A program made the translations under genes and the position numbers. From Pseudomonas sp. 10S4 (GTDB lineage: Bacteria > Pseudomonadota > Gammaproteobacteria > Pseudomonadales > Pseudomonadaceae): a DNA stretch of 64,000 nt. The stretch spans positions 930,001 to 994,000 of the forward strand of contig NZ_CP133774.1 of NCBI RefSeq assembly GCF_034344865.1, in the 5' to 3' direction. The notes under the pieces are model-generated. The model saw only the letters and a list, made by a program, of their open reading frames with translations, was not told the origin of the DNA and made no database searches. Shown piece by piece: positions 9,213 to 18,204 of this stretch; positions within the stretch are counted from its first letter, which is position 1; each line of letters opens with the position of its first letter.

Positions 9213-9869
9213 ATGGATTTCAACCCGATCGACCTTATCCTGCATCTCGATGTGTACCTCGACATGCTGGTAACCAATTACGGTCCATGGATTTACGCGA
9301 TTCTGTTCCTGGTGATCTTCTGCGAAACCGGCCTGGTGGTAATGCCATTCCTGCCGGGCGACTCCCTGCTCTTCATCGCTGGCGCCGTGGCGGCCGGCGG
9401 CGGCATGGACCCGGTGTTGCTGGGCGGCCTGCTGATGCTGGCGGCGATCCTCGGCGATAGCACCAACTATGTGATCGGACGAACGGCAGGCGAAAAGCTC
9501 TTCAGCAACCCGAACTCGAAAATCTTCCGTCGCGACTATCTGCAACAGACTCACGACTTCTACGACAAGCATGGCGGCAAAACCGTGACCCTGGCGCGCT
9601 TCCTGCCGATCATTCGCACCTTTGCACCGTTCGTCGCCGGTGTGGCGAAGATGCCTTACCCGCGATTCTTCGGCTTCAGCGTACTGGGCACGATTTTCTG
9701 GGTCGGCGGCCTGGTGACCCTCGGTTACTTCTTCGGCAACGTACCGTTCATCAAGAAAAACCTGTCGCTGCTGGTCGTGGGCATCATCCTGCTGTCGCTG
9801 GTACCGATGATCATCGGCATCGTGCGCAGCCGCTTCGGCGGTTCGAGCTCCAAAGCCGAAACCCGCTGA
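9213..9869 (+). CDS. DedA-family membrane protein
   Basis: A 218-residue inner-membrane protein of the DedA/SNARE-associated family; members act in lipid flipping and proton-dependent membrane homeostasis. Signatures are the acidic FCETGLVVMPFLPGDSLLFIAG and GGKTVTLARFLPIIRTFAPFVAGVAKM, with the paired arginines of the family. About five hydrophobic segments. ATG 9213 is preferred to the GTG at 9204 because it gives the usual MDFNPIDLILHLDVYLD start. The stop is six bases before the next gene's ATG, so the two are probably cotranscribed. Confidence 0.92.
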   Translation: MDFNPIDLILHLDVYLDMLVTNYGPWIYAILFLVIFCETGLVVMPFLPGDSLLFIAGAVAAGGGMDPVLLGGLLMLAAILGDSTNYVIGRTAGEKLFSNPNSKIFRRDYLQQTHDFYDKHGGKTVTLARFLPIIRTFAPFVAGVAKMPYPRFFGFSVLGTIFWVGGLVTLGYFFGNVPFIKKNLSLLVVGIILLSLVPMIIGIVRSRFGGSSSKAETR

Positions 9870-9875
9870 CCGTCC

Positions 9876-10688
9876 ATGTGGTCCCTGAGCGCCTGGCGGC
9901 GCCAGCGCACCCTGGCCAAACACCCGATTGCCGACGACATGTGGCAACGGGTGCGCCATCACTTGAGCTTCCTTGACGGCCTCAGCGCCGCCGAAGACCA
10001 GTGGTTGCGTGAAGCCAGCGTGCTGTTCCTCGATGAAAAACACCTGACCACCCTCCCTGGCGTCGAACTTCATCAAGAGCAACGCCTGTTGCTCGCCGCT
10101 CAAGCGCAATTGCCCCTGCTAAACCTCGGCGACTTGAACTGGTATCAGGGCTTCCATGAAATCGTCCTCTACCCCGACGACTTCCTCAGCCCCCAGCGCC
10201 ATCGCGATGCCAGCGGCGTCGAACACGAATGGAATGGCGAACACAGCGGCGAAGCCTGGCAGCAAGGCCCGATCATTCTCGCCTGGCCTGGCGTCATGGC
10301 CAGCGGCGGCTGGGAAGGCTATAACCTGGTGATCCACGAACTGGCGCACAAACTCGACATGCTCCACGGTGACGCCAACGGCCTGCCGCCGCTGCACCCG
10401 GACATGCGCGTCAGCGACTGGGCCAAGGTCATGCAACACGCCTACGACGACCTGAACCGGCAACTTGACCGCAATCCAGGCATCGAAACCGTCATCGACC
10501 CCTACGCCGCCGAGAACCCGGCGGAGTTCTTCGCCGTCACCAGCGAATACTTCTTCAGCGCCCCGGATTTGCTTCACGAGGCTTATCCACAGGTCTACGA
10601 GCAGTTGAAGCTTTTCTATCGGCAGGATCCTTTGGACAGGTTGCGGCAACTTCAGGCGCATGACCCGGTCTATCAGGCACACGACTAA
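9876..10688 (+). CDS. M90-family zinc peptidase (MtfA-like)
   Basis: A 270-residue cytoplasmic protein of the MtfA/DUF980 family. The zinc-peptidase motif HELAHKLDMLHG lies near residue 155, and a downstream glutamate-rich AAENPAEFFAVTSEYFF supplies the third zinc ligand typical of M90. In E. coli, MtfA binds the regulator Mlc and cleaves small substrates; a similar role here is inference. Arginine-rich start WSLSAWRRQRTL. It is six bases behind dedA and 113 bases before ppa, which has its own promoter. Confidence 0.88.
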   Translation: MWSLSAWRRQRTLAKHPIADDMWQRVRHHLSFLDGLSAAEDQWLREASVLFLDEKHLTTLPGVELHQEQRLLLAAQAQLPLLNLGDLNWYQGFHEIVLYPDDFLSPQRHRDASGVEHEWNGEHSGEAWQQGPIILAWPGVMASGGWEGYNLVIHELAHKLDMLHGDANGLPPLHPDMRVSDWAKVMQHAYDDLNRQLDRNPGIETVIDPYAAENPAEFFAVTSEYFFSAPDLLHEAYPQVYEQLKLFYRQDPLDRLRQLQAHDPVYQAHD

Positions 10689-10733
10689 GGTCTCTACGAC
10701 CTCTGGTACATGGCGTCGACGGCAGAATATGCC

Positions 10734-10739
10734 TATAAT
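10734..10739 (+). promoter_or_regulatory. ppa promoter -10 box
   Basis: TATAAT about 63 bases before the ppa ATG, in the only gap between the peptidase and ppa. TGGCGT at 10711-10716 is at the right distance for a poor -35. The RBS region is ACGGGGGCACCGCCC. Confidence 0.55.
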
Positions 10740-10801
10740 CGCCGCCACTTTTTGGTCAATCCGGCCAAGTGTTTTTGGTCAACTAACGGGGGCACCGCCC
10801 A

Positions 10802-11329
10802 ATGAGCTACAGCAAGATTCCGGCTGGCAAAGACCTGCCGAACGACATCTACGTCGCGATCGAGATTCCGGCCAACCACGCGCCGATCAAATACGAAATC
10901 GACAAAGACAGCGATTGCCTGTTCGTTGACCGTTTCATGGCCACCCCGATGTTCTACCCGGCCAACTACGGTTTCATCCCTAACACCCTGGCTGACGACG
11001 GTGATCCCCTCGACGTGCTGGTTGTGACCCCTTACCCGGTTGCTCCAGGTTCGGTCATCCGCGCCCGCCCAATCGGCATCCTGCACATGACCGACGATGG
11101 CGGCGGCGATGCCAAAGTCATCGCAGTCCCACACGACAAGCTGTCCCAGCTGTACGTCGACGTGAAAGAGTGCAGCGACCTGCCACCCCTGCTGATCCAG
11201 CAGATCGAGCACTTCTTCGCGAACTACAAAGACCTCGAAAAAGGCAAATGGGTGAAGATCGAAGGTTGGGGCGACTCAGAAGCCGCTCGCACCGAGATCA
11301 TGAAGTCGGTTGCTGCCTATAAAGGCTAA
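10802..11329 (+). CDS. ppa: Inorganic pyrophosphatase (family I)
   Basis: A 175-residue soluble enzyme that hydrolyses pyrophosphate to phosphate and pulls biosynthetic reactions forward. The family I signature [10 protein letters not shown] is present, with the active-site residues of [26 protein letters not shown] and [17 protein letters not shown]. The length is standard. It is monocistronic, between its own -10 box and a strong terminator at 11362-11390. It marks the last conserved gene before the accessory block. Confidence 0.98.
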   Translation: MSYSKIPAGKDLPNDIYVAIEIPANHAPIKYEIDKDSDCLFVDRFMATPMFYPANYGFIPNTLADDGDPLDVLVVTPYPVAPGSVIRARPIGILHMTDDGGGDAKVIAVPHDKLSQLYVDVKECSDLPPLLIQQIEHFFANYKDLEKGKWVKIEGWGDSEAARTEIMKSVAAYKG

Positions 11330-11361
11330 GACGCCATGGGCCTTGCGCCTTTGACGACTTG

Positions 11362-11390
11362 AAAAAACCCCGGTTGAGCCGGGGTTTTTT
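11362..11390 (+). terminator. Rho-independent terminator of ppa
   Basis: A-run, stem CCCCGG / CCGGGG with loop TTGAG, then TTTTTT. A classical intrinsic terminator 33 bases after the ppa stop; the A-run makes it usable from either strand. Confidence 0.93.
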
Positions 11391-11464
11391 GTGGGCGTGG
11401 ATAAGGTTTTTAAACGCTAGGTTTAACAAATCTGACGTTTGGTTTTTTCTTGTTTAATTCGAGC

Positions 11465-11478
11465 GTAAGACGTCTTAC
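11465..11478. promoter_or_regulatory. 14-bp palindrome, possible operator of the S24 repressor
   Basis: GTAAGACGTCTTAC is a perfect palindrome about 80 bases before the repressor ATG, in an AT-rich promoter-like stretch. Phage-type repressors commonly bind such sites to control themselves. No second copy was noticed. Confidence 0.4.
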
Positions 11479-11556
11479 ATCCGGTCGTAAAATTCCCGCG
11501 CAATTTGAACAGGTGGTTTATTCAAACCCCCATTCCACGCCAGTAGACTCGCGTTT

Positions 11557-12304
11557 ATGAAAAAGAACACGAGCGGTCCACGATTCAAAGCACTCCTGGA
11601 AGAGGCGAAGATCACGACAACGGGATTCGCCGCTTTCTGGGACACAGAACCACAAAACGTCCACAACTGGTACACCCGAGGTGTGCCCGCCTACCGCATG
11701 GAAGAGGTGGCGAGAATACTGTCCGTCAACAGCCACTGGCTCAAAACCGGCGAAGGCCCACAAGACCTCTCCCCGCTGCGCGTAGTCGACGAATCCGGCA
11801 ACACCTTCGACGCCCAGGCCATTCGCGGCATCTACACCGTCATCGAGCCCATGCGACGTCGAACTGCCCTTTTACAAAGAAACCACCAAAGCCCCCGGCT
11901 CCAACCAAACCCACGTCATCGAAGACCCTGACCAATCCATCCGCCTGCCCCGCAGCCACCTCGACGCCCTGGAAATCAACCCCAACGACGCCATCTGCAC
12001 CCGCATGATCGGCAACAGCATGGGCGAGAAAATAGAAGACGGCTCAACCCTGGCGATTGATCGCGGGCTGACGCAGATAATTGATGGGGAGATTTATGCC
12101 ATCGAGCACGACGGGATGCTGCGGATCAAATACCTGCACCGAATGCCGGGGAATGCGTTGCGGTTGCGCAGTCACAACAAGGCGGAGTATCCGGATGAGA
12201 TCTTCCGGGCCGAGCAAATCGAAGATCAGAACATCAGGATCATGGGCTGGGTGTTTTGGTGGTCGACGCTGAACAAGCGACGGCCGGCGGTGCCGTTCCT
12301 ATAA
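11557..12304 (+). pseudogene. XRE/S24-family LexA-like repressor, frameshifted
   Basis: A phage-type repressor of about 249 residues in two frames. The first part (11557 to about 11850) is an XRE helix-turn-helix: ALLEEAKITTTGFAAFWDT, then NVHNWYTRGVPAYRMEEVA. The second part, in the +1 frame to 12304, is an S24 peptidase with the catalytic serine in MIGNSMGEKIEDGS and the lysine in LRIKYLHRMPG. The break lies near 11850-11860, between the domains, and fits one extra base. If intact it would be a PrtR/CI-like protein that cleaves itself during the SOS response. No phage or tailocin genes follow, so its target is unknown. It may be a real pseudogene or a sequence error. Confidence 0.8.
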
Positions 12305-12317
12305 CGCATGAGATCCA

Positions 12318-12470
12318 CTGTGGCGAGGGGTTTACCCCCGTTCGGCTGCGCAGCAATCGCAAACCAGGCAAACGCGGTATGCCTGCGAAATGGAGTCGCC
12401 TTGTTTGGGGGACGCTCCGCGCCCCAACGGGGGCAAGCCCCCTCTCCACAGGCAAGCCCCCCGCCACAGG
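12318..12470. repeat. REPIN, GTGGCGAGGG type, with an extra half copy
   Basis: Left arm GTGGCGAGGGGTTTACCCCC. The right arm is duplicated: GGGGGCAAGCCCCCTCTCCA is followed at once by a shorter GCAAGCCCCCCGCCACAGG. It lies between the repressor and the candidate small RNA. Confidence 0.85.
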
Positions 12471-12539
12471 GTTGATGCAAGTCACTGACAACGCTCTAAT
12501 CCGCACACCACACTGGGAATTCCCCAAAAAAATCAGTAT

Positions 12540-12725
12540 GCTGCGCCCCACATTTGCGCATCACCCGCCCCGCGGCTCTGATCGCACCGACAAGGCAGAT
12601 CACTATCTCGCCAAGTCCCACAGCCGGACGCAAGATCCGGGTGTACGTTTTGAAGGCTGGCGCGGTTTACCAAAAATGAACCAAGCCAGTCCCCGAGAAG
12701 CCGGCCACAAGCCGGCTTTTTAATT
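12540..12725 (+). ncRNA. Candidate small RNA with terminator
   Basis: A non-coding stretch of about 185 bases ending in a clear intrinsic terminator (stem AAGCCGG / CCGGCTT with loop CCACA, followed by TTT, about 12702-12723). A weak promoter-like AT-rich segment lies at 12520-12540. No convincing protein is encoded, and no upstream gene on this strand needs a terminator so far away, since the repressor ends at 12304. I do not recognise the RNA. Alternatively it may be remnant DNA. Confidence 0.35.
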
Positions 12726-12784
12726 GTCCAAAATAATCCTACCCCATCCGAGAATCCACCTGATAGCTTAGCTATTCCGGGGGT

Positions 12785-12860
12785 TTCAGTGTAGTGGTCT
12801 AATGAAATCGGACACCCATTTAGGCGAGAATGCTCGCCAGATTACGGTAAACCTAAGAGC
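12785..12860. mobile_element. Possible insertion-sequence end remnant
   Basis: Text around TAATGAAATCGGACACCCAT, followed by the hairpin GGCGAG-AATG-CTCGCC (12823-12838), resembles the terminal region of IS3-family elements of pseudomonads, as far as I remember them. No transposase follows. A short minus-strand frame (12842-13144) is protein-like only near its C-terminus. Weak call. Confidence 0.3.
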
Positions 12861-12993
12861 AGGCTGAGGTTCTGGAGCACGTTACGCTTCCAAAGATGCA
12901 CAGACATGAGATCCACAGCACGAACCCGCTGACGCCATTGACCCTTAAGATCAAACGCAGAACCGAGAGATCGATGATACCTCATCGCCATTA

Positions 12994-13117
12994 TGCGCAA
13001 GAAGTTGCGCAGTTGTTTCTCAAAAAGCCCTCTGAAAGCGCTACAGCCCTTGTAATCAAAGGCCTCCAGCCAAGTGCGCAAGAAGTTGCGCAGTACTGCG
13101 CAACTTCTTGCGCACTT
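12994..13117. promoter_or_regulatory. Three TGCGCAA-N4-TTGCGCA sites, two fused in a 46-bp perfect palindrome
   Basis: The dyad TGCGCAA-N4-TTGCGCA occurs at 12994-13011, 13075-13092 and 13097-13114. The last two are inverted copies that together form a perfect 46-base palindrome at 13072-13117, with centres 22 bases apart (about two helical turns). All three lie 87-207 bases before the sigma-54-like promoter of hcp, the normal place for an enhancer-binding protein to sit. A VasH/Sfa-type activator is the natural candidate, but none is encoded in this window. Confidence 0.65.
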
Positions 13118-13200
13118 TGTGGGGTGTTTTCCCTTGAAAATCACCCAGGCGATTGAAAAACCTCGGCCATCCCCCCGGTTTATATAGCCCTCAATATTTC

Positions 13201-13216
13201 TGGCACGGACCTTGAT
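13201..13216 (+). promoter_or_regulatory. Sigma-54-like promoter of hcp
   Basis: TGGCACGGACCTTGAT matches TGGCACG-N4-TTGC(A/T) except that the C of the -12 GC is A. Spacing is exact. The predicted start is about 13228, giving a leader of about 57 bases. Some hcp and T6SS operons of Vibrio and Pseudomonas are known to use sigma-54. Confidence 0.65.
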
Positions 13217-13284
13217 AACAGTCAGGCACCCACCAGGCGATTTCGCCTCCCGGGCACCCTAAATTTTTAGCAAGGAGCACATCC

Positions 13285-13800
13285 ATGGCTACACCAGCGT
13301 ACATGTCCGTTACTGGCGAAAAACAAGGTCTGATCACTGCCGGCGCATTCACCGCCGACTCGGTTGGCAACACCTACCAAGAAGGTCACGAAGACCAAGT
13401 CATGGTTCAGGCTTTCAGCCACGACGTGATCATCCCGCGTGACCCGCAATCCGGCCAACCAACCGGTCAGCGCGTTCACAAGCCAGTGGTGATCACCAAG
13501 GTCTACGACAAGGCTTCGCCACTGCTGCAAGCAGCTCTGACTTCCGGCGAGCGAATGAGCGAAATCGTTATCCAGTGGTACCGCACTTCGGCCCAAGGGA
13601 CCCAAGAGCACTACTACACCACCAAACTGGAAGACGCGATCATCGTCGCCATCAACAACAAAATGCACAACTGCCAGGATCCGTCGAACTCCCACTTCAC
13701 GCACCTGGAAGAAGTGCAATTCACCTACCGTAAAATCACCTGGACCCACGAAGTATCCGGTACTTCGGGTTCCGATGACTGGCGTCAACCAGTCGCTTAA
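13285..13800 (+). CDS. hcp: Hcp, type VI secretion tube protein
   Basis: A 171-residue Hcp of the group typical of H2-type systems (start MATPAYMSVTGEKQGLITAG, core QAFSHDVIIPRDPQSGQPTG, end YRKITWTHEVSGTSGSDDW). Hexameric rings of Hcp stack into the tube that carries effectors out of the cell. RBS AAGGAG is well placed before ATG 13285. It is 105 bases ahead of vgrG and probably the first gene of that operon. No sheath or baseplate genes are in the window, so this is an orphan island served by a secretion apparatus encoded elsewhere. Confidence 0.96.
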   Translation: MATPAYMSVTGEKQGLITAGAFTADSVGNTYQEGHEDQVMVQAFSHDVIIPRDPQSGQPTGQRVHKPVVITKVYDKASPLLQAALTSGERMSEIVIQWYRTSAQGTQEHYYTTKLEDAIIVAINNKMHNCQDPSNSHFTHLEEVQFTYRKITWTHEVSGTSGSDDWRQPVA

Positions 13801-13905
13801 TCGCAGCTGACCGCTTCACGCATCGGCCAGCTCTGCTGGTCGATGCGATTTGTGCCTTGCAGAGTTAATGTGCGGACTCTCTTTCACCTGAACAAGGAAA
13901 GTTAA

Positions 13906-16658
13906 ATGCGTCAAAGGGATTTGAAGTTCACGTTTTCCGTGTTGTCAGGGCAGATGGAGTTCGAGGTCGTAGAGTTCACGCTGGAGGAGGCCCTCTGTGA
14001 GCCTTTTCGACTCACGATCGAGTTGGCCAGCCGCAACCCGAACATTGATTTCGGCAAGGTGCTCGATCAGCCCTCATTGCTCACGATCTGGCAAGGCGGC
14101 ACGGCTGTGCGTCATGTCCACGGGCTTGTGTCCAGTTTCACTCAACGTAAAACCGGCTTCCGCCGGACACGTTATCGGGCGGTGGTCGAACCGCAACTCG
14201 CCCGACTAGCCTTGAGTTCCAACTGGCGTATTTTTCAGCAGAAAAACGTGCCGGACATCATCAAGTCCGTGTTGAGTGAGCACGGCATCCTCGACTATCA
14301 ACAACACATCAACAGCGAACATTTGCAGCGCGAATACTGTACGCAGGTCGGCGACACTGACTTGTACCTGTTCGATCGGCTGTCCAGTGAAGAAGGCTTG
14401 TTCTATTTCTTCAAATGCAACGAAAGCACTCACACGCTGATCCAGGGCGACAAACTCTATGTGCAGGAGCGTATTCAAGGCGCTCCGGTGCTCTACACCA
14501 CTGAACCAGCAGCGGATGCCACGCAGCCCGTGCTCTATGCGTTCAGTTACACCGAGAACGTCCGCACGGCCGAGCAGACCCAACGCGATTACACCTTCAA
14601 GCGCCCGACCTTCGACCAGCAGCAGAACTTCGCCGGCGATGACTTGCAACATCAGACGCCTAACTACGAACGCTACGACTATCCGGGCCGCTACAAGGCC
14701 ACCTCTGCCGGTAAACCCTTCACCCAGAATCGCTTACTGGGGCACCGTGGCGACGCGCGAATCGCCGTAGTCGAAGGCGACGATCCGCGCCTGATCCCGG
14801 GCTTCTCTTTCCAGCTCACCGGCCACCCCCGGGAAGATTTCAATCGCTGGTGGCGCTCGCTGAGGATCACTCACAAGGGCATCCAGCACGCCAGTCAGGA
14901 AGAAGAGTCCGCCGGTGCCGATATCGGCGTGAGTTATGACTTTATCGCCGAGATCGTTTCCGAAGAAACCGAATGGCGTACCCCGCCACGCCCCAAACCA
15001 ATTGTTGACGGACCACAGATTGCGACGGTGACCGGGCCGGACGGGGAAGAGATTTACACGGATGAATTTGGCCGGGTAAAGGTCCAGTTCCCATGGGACA
15101 GGGAGGGTAAGAACAACGAATTCAGTTCCTGCTGGGTGCGCGTGGCGCAGAACTGGGCGGGCGCGGACTGGGGCCATATGGCGATCCCGCGCATTGGCCA
15201 GGAGGTCATCGTCGATTACCTCGACGGCGATTGCGATCAGCCGATCATCACCGGCCGCACGTACCGGGCGACGAACATGCCGCCTTACCAACTGCCCAAT
15301 CACAAAATTCTCAGCACCATCAAAAGCAAGGAATACAAGGGCACTCGGGCCAACGAACTGCGCATTGATGACACCACCAAGCAGATCAGTGCCGCGTTGA
15401 TGAGTGATCACGGCAGCACCGCATTGCATCTGGGTTACCTGACGCATCCACGGCCGAGCGGCGGTGAACCGCGCGGCGAAGGTTTTGAGTTGCGCACCGA
15501 TGAACACGGCGCGTTGCGAGCAGCCAAAGGCCTGCTGCTGAGTACCGAGGAGCAAATGAACGCCAGCGGCGGTCACCTCAATCGCGCCTCTGTCGTACAG
15601 GTACTGGAAGCGGCGTTGAAGCTAGCCAAGGATTTGGGCGATTACGCCCAGGACAACCAGGGTGTAGGCCATGACAAGGCGCCGCAGAAGACGCTCAGCG
15701 ATGCGGTTCGCGACCTGGGCAACGGCGCGAATGACGAATCGGGCAAGAGCAATGGTGGCAATCCGGCGATTGCCGTGAGCGGTGAAGCCGGTATTGCTGC
15801 GGCGTCGCCCAAGAGCATCACGGTGGCGGCGGGTGAGCACATCGACACCATTGCCCAGCAGAATCAGCAACAGACCTCGGGGCAGAAGTTTGTGCTCAAT
15901 GCCGGGACCGACCTGGGGATGTTTGCCCACAGCGGCGAAATGCGCCAGATCACCCATCAGGGCCCGATGCTGTTGCAGGCGCAGAAAAACAACATCCGCC
16001 TGGAAGCGGATCAGAGTGTGGAAGTCAGCGCGAGCAACCAGCATGTGCTGGTGTCGGCCAAAGAGCACATCACTCTGATGTGTGGCGGGGCCTACATCAC
16101 CATCAAGGGCGGCAATATCGAACTGGGCATGCCCGGCAACCTGATCGTCAAAGCGGCCAAACACAGCCTGCTCGGCGCCACTAGCCTGGAAGCGGAACTG
16201 CCCAAATTCAAAGTCGGCGATACCCAGCGACGCTTTATGCTCAAGCAGATTGACGGGACGTCGGCGATGCCCAACATGCCGTACAAAATCACCCTGTCCA
16301 ATGGCGAAGTGGTCGAAGGAGTGACCGATGCTCAGGGCGCCACGCAGTTGTTGCAGAAAGATGCGATGAGCATTGCCAATGTGGCCATGCTCAAGCCGCC
16401 CTCCCCGCAGCCGCGGGTGCCGCGGCAGGCGGTGCGGGGGCTGCTGCCAGTGTTGCCAGTGCCGATGATGAGGCGGAGGAAATTGTGCAGTTCTTTGAAT
16501 TCAAGGATGACAAAGGTGGACCCGCGCCGCACCACTTCAAGGTGATGTCCGCCGGGGAAGTCGTGGCCGAGGGTTCCGGTGAGCGCACGCCGGAATTCCC
16601 TTCCGACATGGAGCTGGAACTGGAATCGTGGCCGGTGAAGGAGAAACAAAATGCCTGA
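13906..16658 (+). CDS. vgrG: VgrG, type VI secretion spike, one frameshift near the C-terminus
   Basis: A spike protein of about 917 residues. It has a gp27/gp44-like N-terminal half, the gp5 OB-fold (DEFGRVKVQFPWDREG near residue 385; CDQPIITGRTYRATNMPP), then DUF2345-type beta-prism sequence with LRTDEHGALRAAKGLLLST and LMCGGAYITIKGGNIELGMP. The frame breaks at the C-run near 16408 and continues in the -1 frame as an alanine/glycine-rich linker and a short domain (EEIVQFFEFKDDKGGPAPHH ...) to TGA 16658, consistent with one missing base. As written, the frame stops at 16545 with a nonsense tail. It overlaps the downstream hydrolase start at 16651. The C-terminal extension probably docks that cargo. 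Confidence 0.93.
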
Positions 16659-17266
16659 AGTCCTGACAACGCAGGTGCGCAAGCTCGCGGCCATCGGATA
16701 CGGCGAAGCTTCGACGGACAACAACCCGCAGGAAGTCCGCGCTATTTGCTTTACGGTGACCAACCGCATGCGCGCGTGGCAGCTTGCCGACGTCGATCAG
16801 CCTGCTCAAGGAGGCCGGCGCCGGCTACGTCGTCGCCACGAAGGGCAACAATGTCCGTTACAACCAATTGATGGCGGCTTCGGACGCGGCCATCAATGCC
16901 GATCAGAACATGCGCTCGGCGGTAGAGAGTGCACGGGACGCGCTCGCCCAGCGTGGCAATGATCCCTCCAACGGGGCGTATTGGTGGGATGGTGTCGATA
17001 TCAAGAAGTCGACCAACCCCCGACACTCTTCCGGGTTCCACTACGGCTCCCCCTCGCACAACATCTTTGGTGTTGCGCAAGTCATGTTGCCGGAGAAGAT
17101 CACCTATTGGACGCAGTTCAACAAAAAGACCAACACAATGGTAAATACCCGCGAGCGGGGTCGTTATACCTACAAATACCAATCCACTGCCGCCATCGGC
17201 AAAACGATCTTCTGGACCACCAATCCGGAGTACATCAAGGCATCCGGCGCCAAGGGGCATCGATGA
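16651..17266 (+). CDS. Candidate T6SS effector, SleB-like cell-wall hydrolase (frameshifted)
   Basis: About 205 residues read in two frames that join near 16780: MPEVLTTQVRKLAAIGYGEAS ... then ISLLKEAGAGYVVATKGNN. IGYGEAS ... NPQEVRAICFTVTNRMR resembles the catalytic glutamate and NR motif of SleB-like cell-wall hydrolases; the middle (GAYWWDGVDIKKS, FHYGSPSHNIFGVA) is less familiar. The ATG lies inside the end of vgrG, and the stop overlaps the next gene in an ATGA junction. This is the usual arrangement of VgrG, periplasm-acting effector and immunity protein. There is no signal peptide, as expected for a T6SS cargo. The family call is tentative; the effector role is inferred from position. 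Confidence 0.6.
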
Positions 17267-18000
17267 GAAAAGTCACCCGTTGTCTGAGCCTGTTTCTCGG
17301 TGCGGGCCTGCCCTTTCTGGCGCAGGCAGCTCCGGTACAGTTCACCGATTACCGTGCTTTCTATCAGTCGTTGGGCGACAACCTGTTTGCAGGGCCCGGC
17401 ACCGAACTCGCCATGCCCTGCTCGGAATCGCCAAGGCATTGCCTGTGGGTCAACGCCATGCGCCCGGCGTTTGAACGTTTTGAAGATGCGCAATGGAGCG
17501 CTCCCGACGGGCTGAATCTCGAACCGCCCAAAGGCACGCCCGAGATTGTCTTCGATGGCGAAGCCCTGACGATTGGCAAACAACGTTGGCCACTGCGCGA
17601 TGCGGTCAACTTCGCCTCGCCGCAGTGGCCCGTCGGTGACCCGATCGACCCGGAAAACCTCGCGACCGCCACGGCCTGGCGCCAAGGCACCTCAACGTGC
17701 CTGGAGATGCAGTACGTCAGCAGTGGCTACGGTGATCGATACACCCAAGTGTTGCTGGTACACGGTCAGCATTTGTACGCCTTACCGCCACTGTTCGCTT
17801 CTTGCTCGGCCATTCGCAAGGCGCCCGGCAATCAGTTCAGCTATCCGGATAACGCCTACCTGGGGGCGGAGCTGGAAAACAATCCGACCGGGCTGAAAGT
17901 GGATTACCGGGTACCCAATGCTAAAAACCCGGTGGCGCAGTACCTGTTGCACTTCCCGAATCAGGGGGACCCCTTCGTATTTGAGGCGCAGCGCCAATAG
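17263..18000 (+). CDS. Exported protein, probable immunity protein of the T6SS locus
   Basis: A 245-residue protein with a clear signal peptide (MRKVTRCLSLFLGAGLPFLAQA) and no lipobox, so probably periplasmic. Cysteines recur (MPCSESPRHCLWVN, TSTCLEMQY, FASCSAIRK) and could form disulfides. ATG 17263 overlaps the hydrolase stop, so the two are translated together. A periplasmic immunity protein against a cell-wall hydrolase would look like this. However, the immunity gene tli3 sits just before tle3 in P. aeruginosa, so it could instead protect against the Tle3 lipase that follows. I do not recognise the family. Confidence 0.6.
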   Translation: MRKVTRCLSLFLGAGLPFLAQAAPVQFTDYRAFYQSLGDNLFAGPGTELAMPCSESPRHCLWVNAMRPAFERFEDAQWSAPDGLNLEPPKGTPEIVFDGEALTIGKQRWPLRDAVNFASPQWPVGDPIDPENLATATAWRQGTSTCLEMQYVSSGYGDRYTQVLLVHGQHLYALPPLFASCSAIRKAPGNQFSYPDNAYLGAELENNPTGLKVDYRVPNAKNPVAQYLLHFPNQGDPFVFEAQRQ

Positions 18001-18021
18001 GCCTCAGCGAGCGAATCCGTC

Positions 18022-18204
18022 ATGACCTTACCGCGTGCAAGGGTCATCACCTTAGGGAACAAAATGAAGGTCCTAGACTCACTACGTCTGCTCATCACGA
18101 CACCAGCCGACCGGCGTCGGGTAGCAGGCACCAACCCGGCCAGGCGCTCGACCCCACGCGTCGAGACCAACGGGGTAACACTTCAAGGAGGAAATGCACG
18201 ATGA
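18022..18204 (+). CDS. Possible small leader ORF before tle3
   Basis: A 60-codon frame whose TGA overlaps the tle3 ATG at 18201. It is rich in arginine and resembles no family I know. An internal ATG at 18064 would give 46 residues. It could be a coupled leader, or only chance in a 200-base gap. The gap also holds an inverted repeat, CCCC-ACGCGTCGAGACCAA-CGGGG. Confidence 0.2.
   Translation: MTLPRARVITLGNKMKVLDSLRLLITTPADRRRVAGTNPARRSTPRVETNGVTLQGGNAR

Noticed and set aside
12842..13144. Minus-strand frame of 100 codons before hcp
   Set aside because: It runs through the palindromic enhancer array and lacks an RBS; only the last part is protein-like, so it is mentioned only as a possible remnant.
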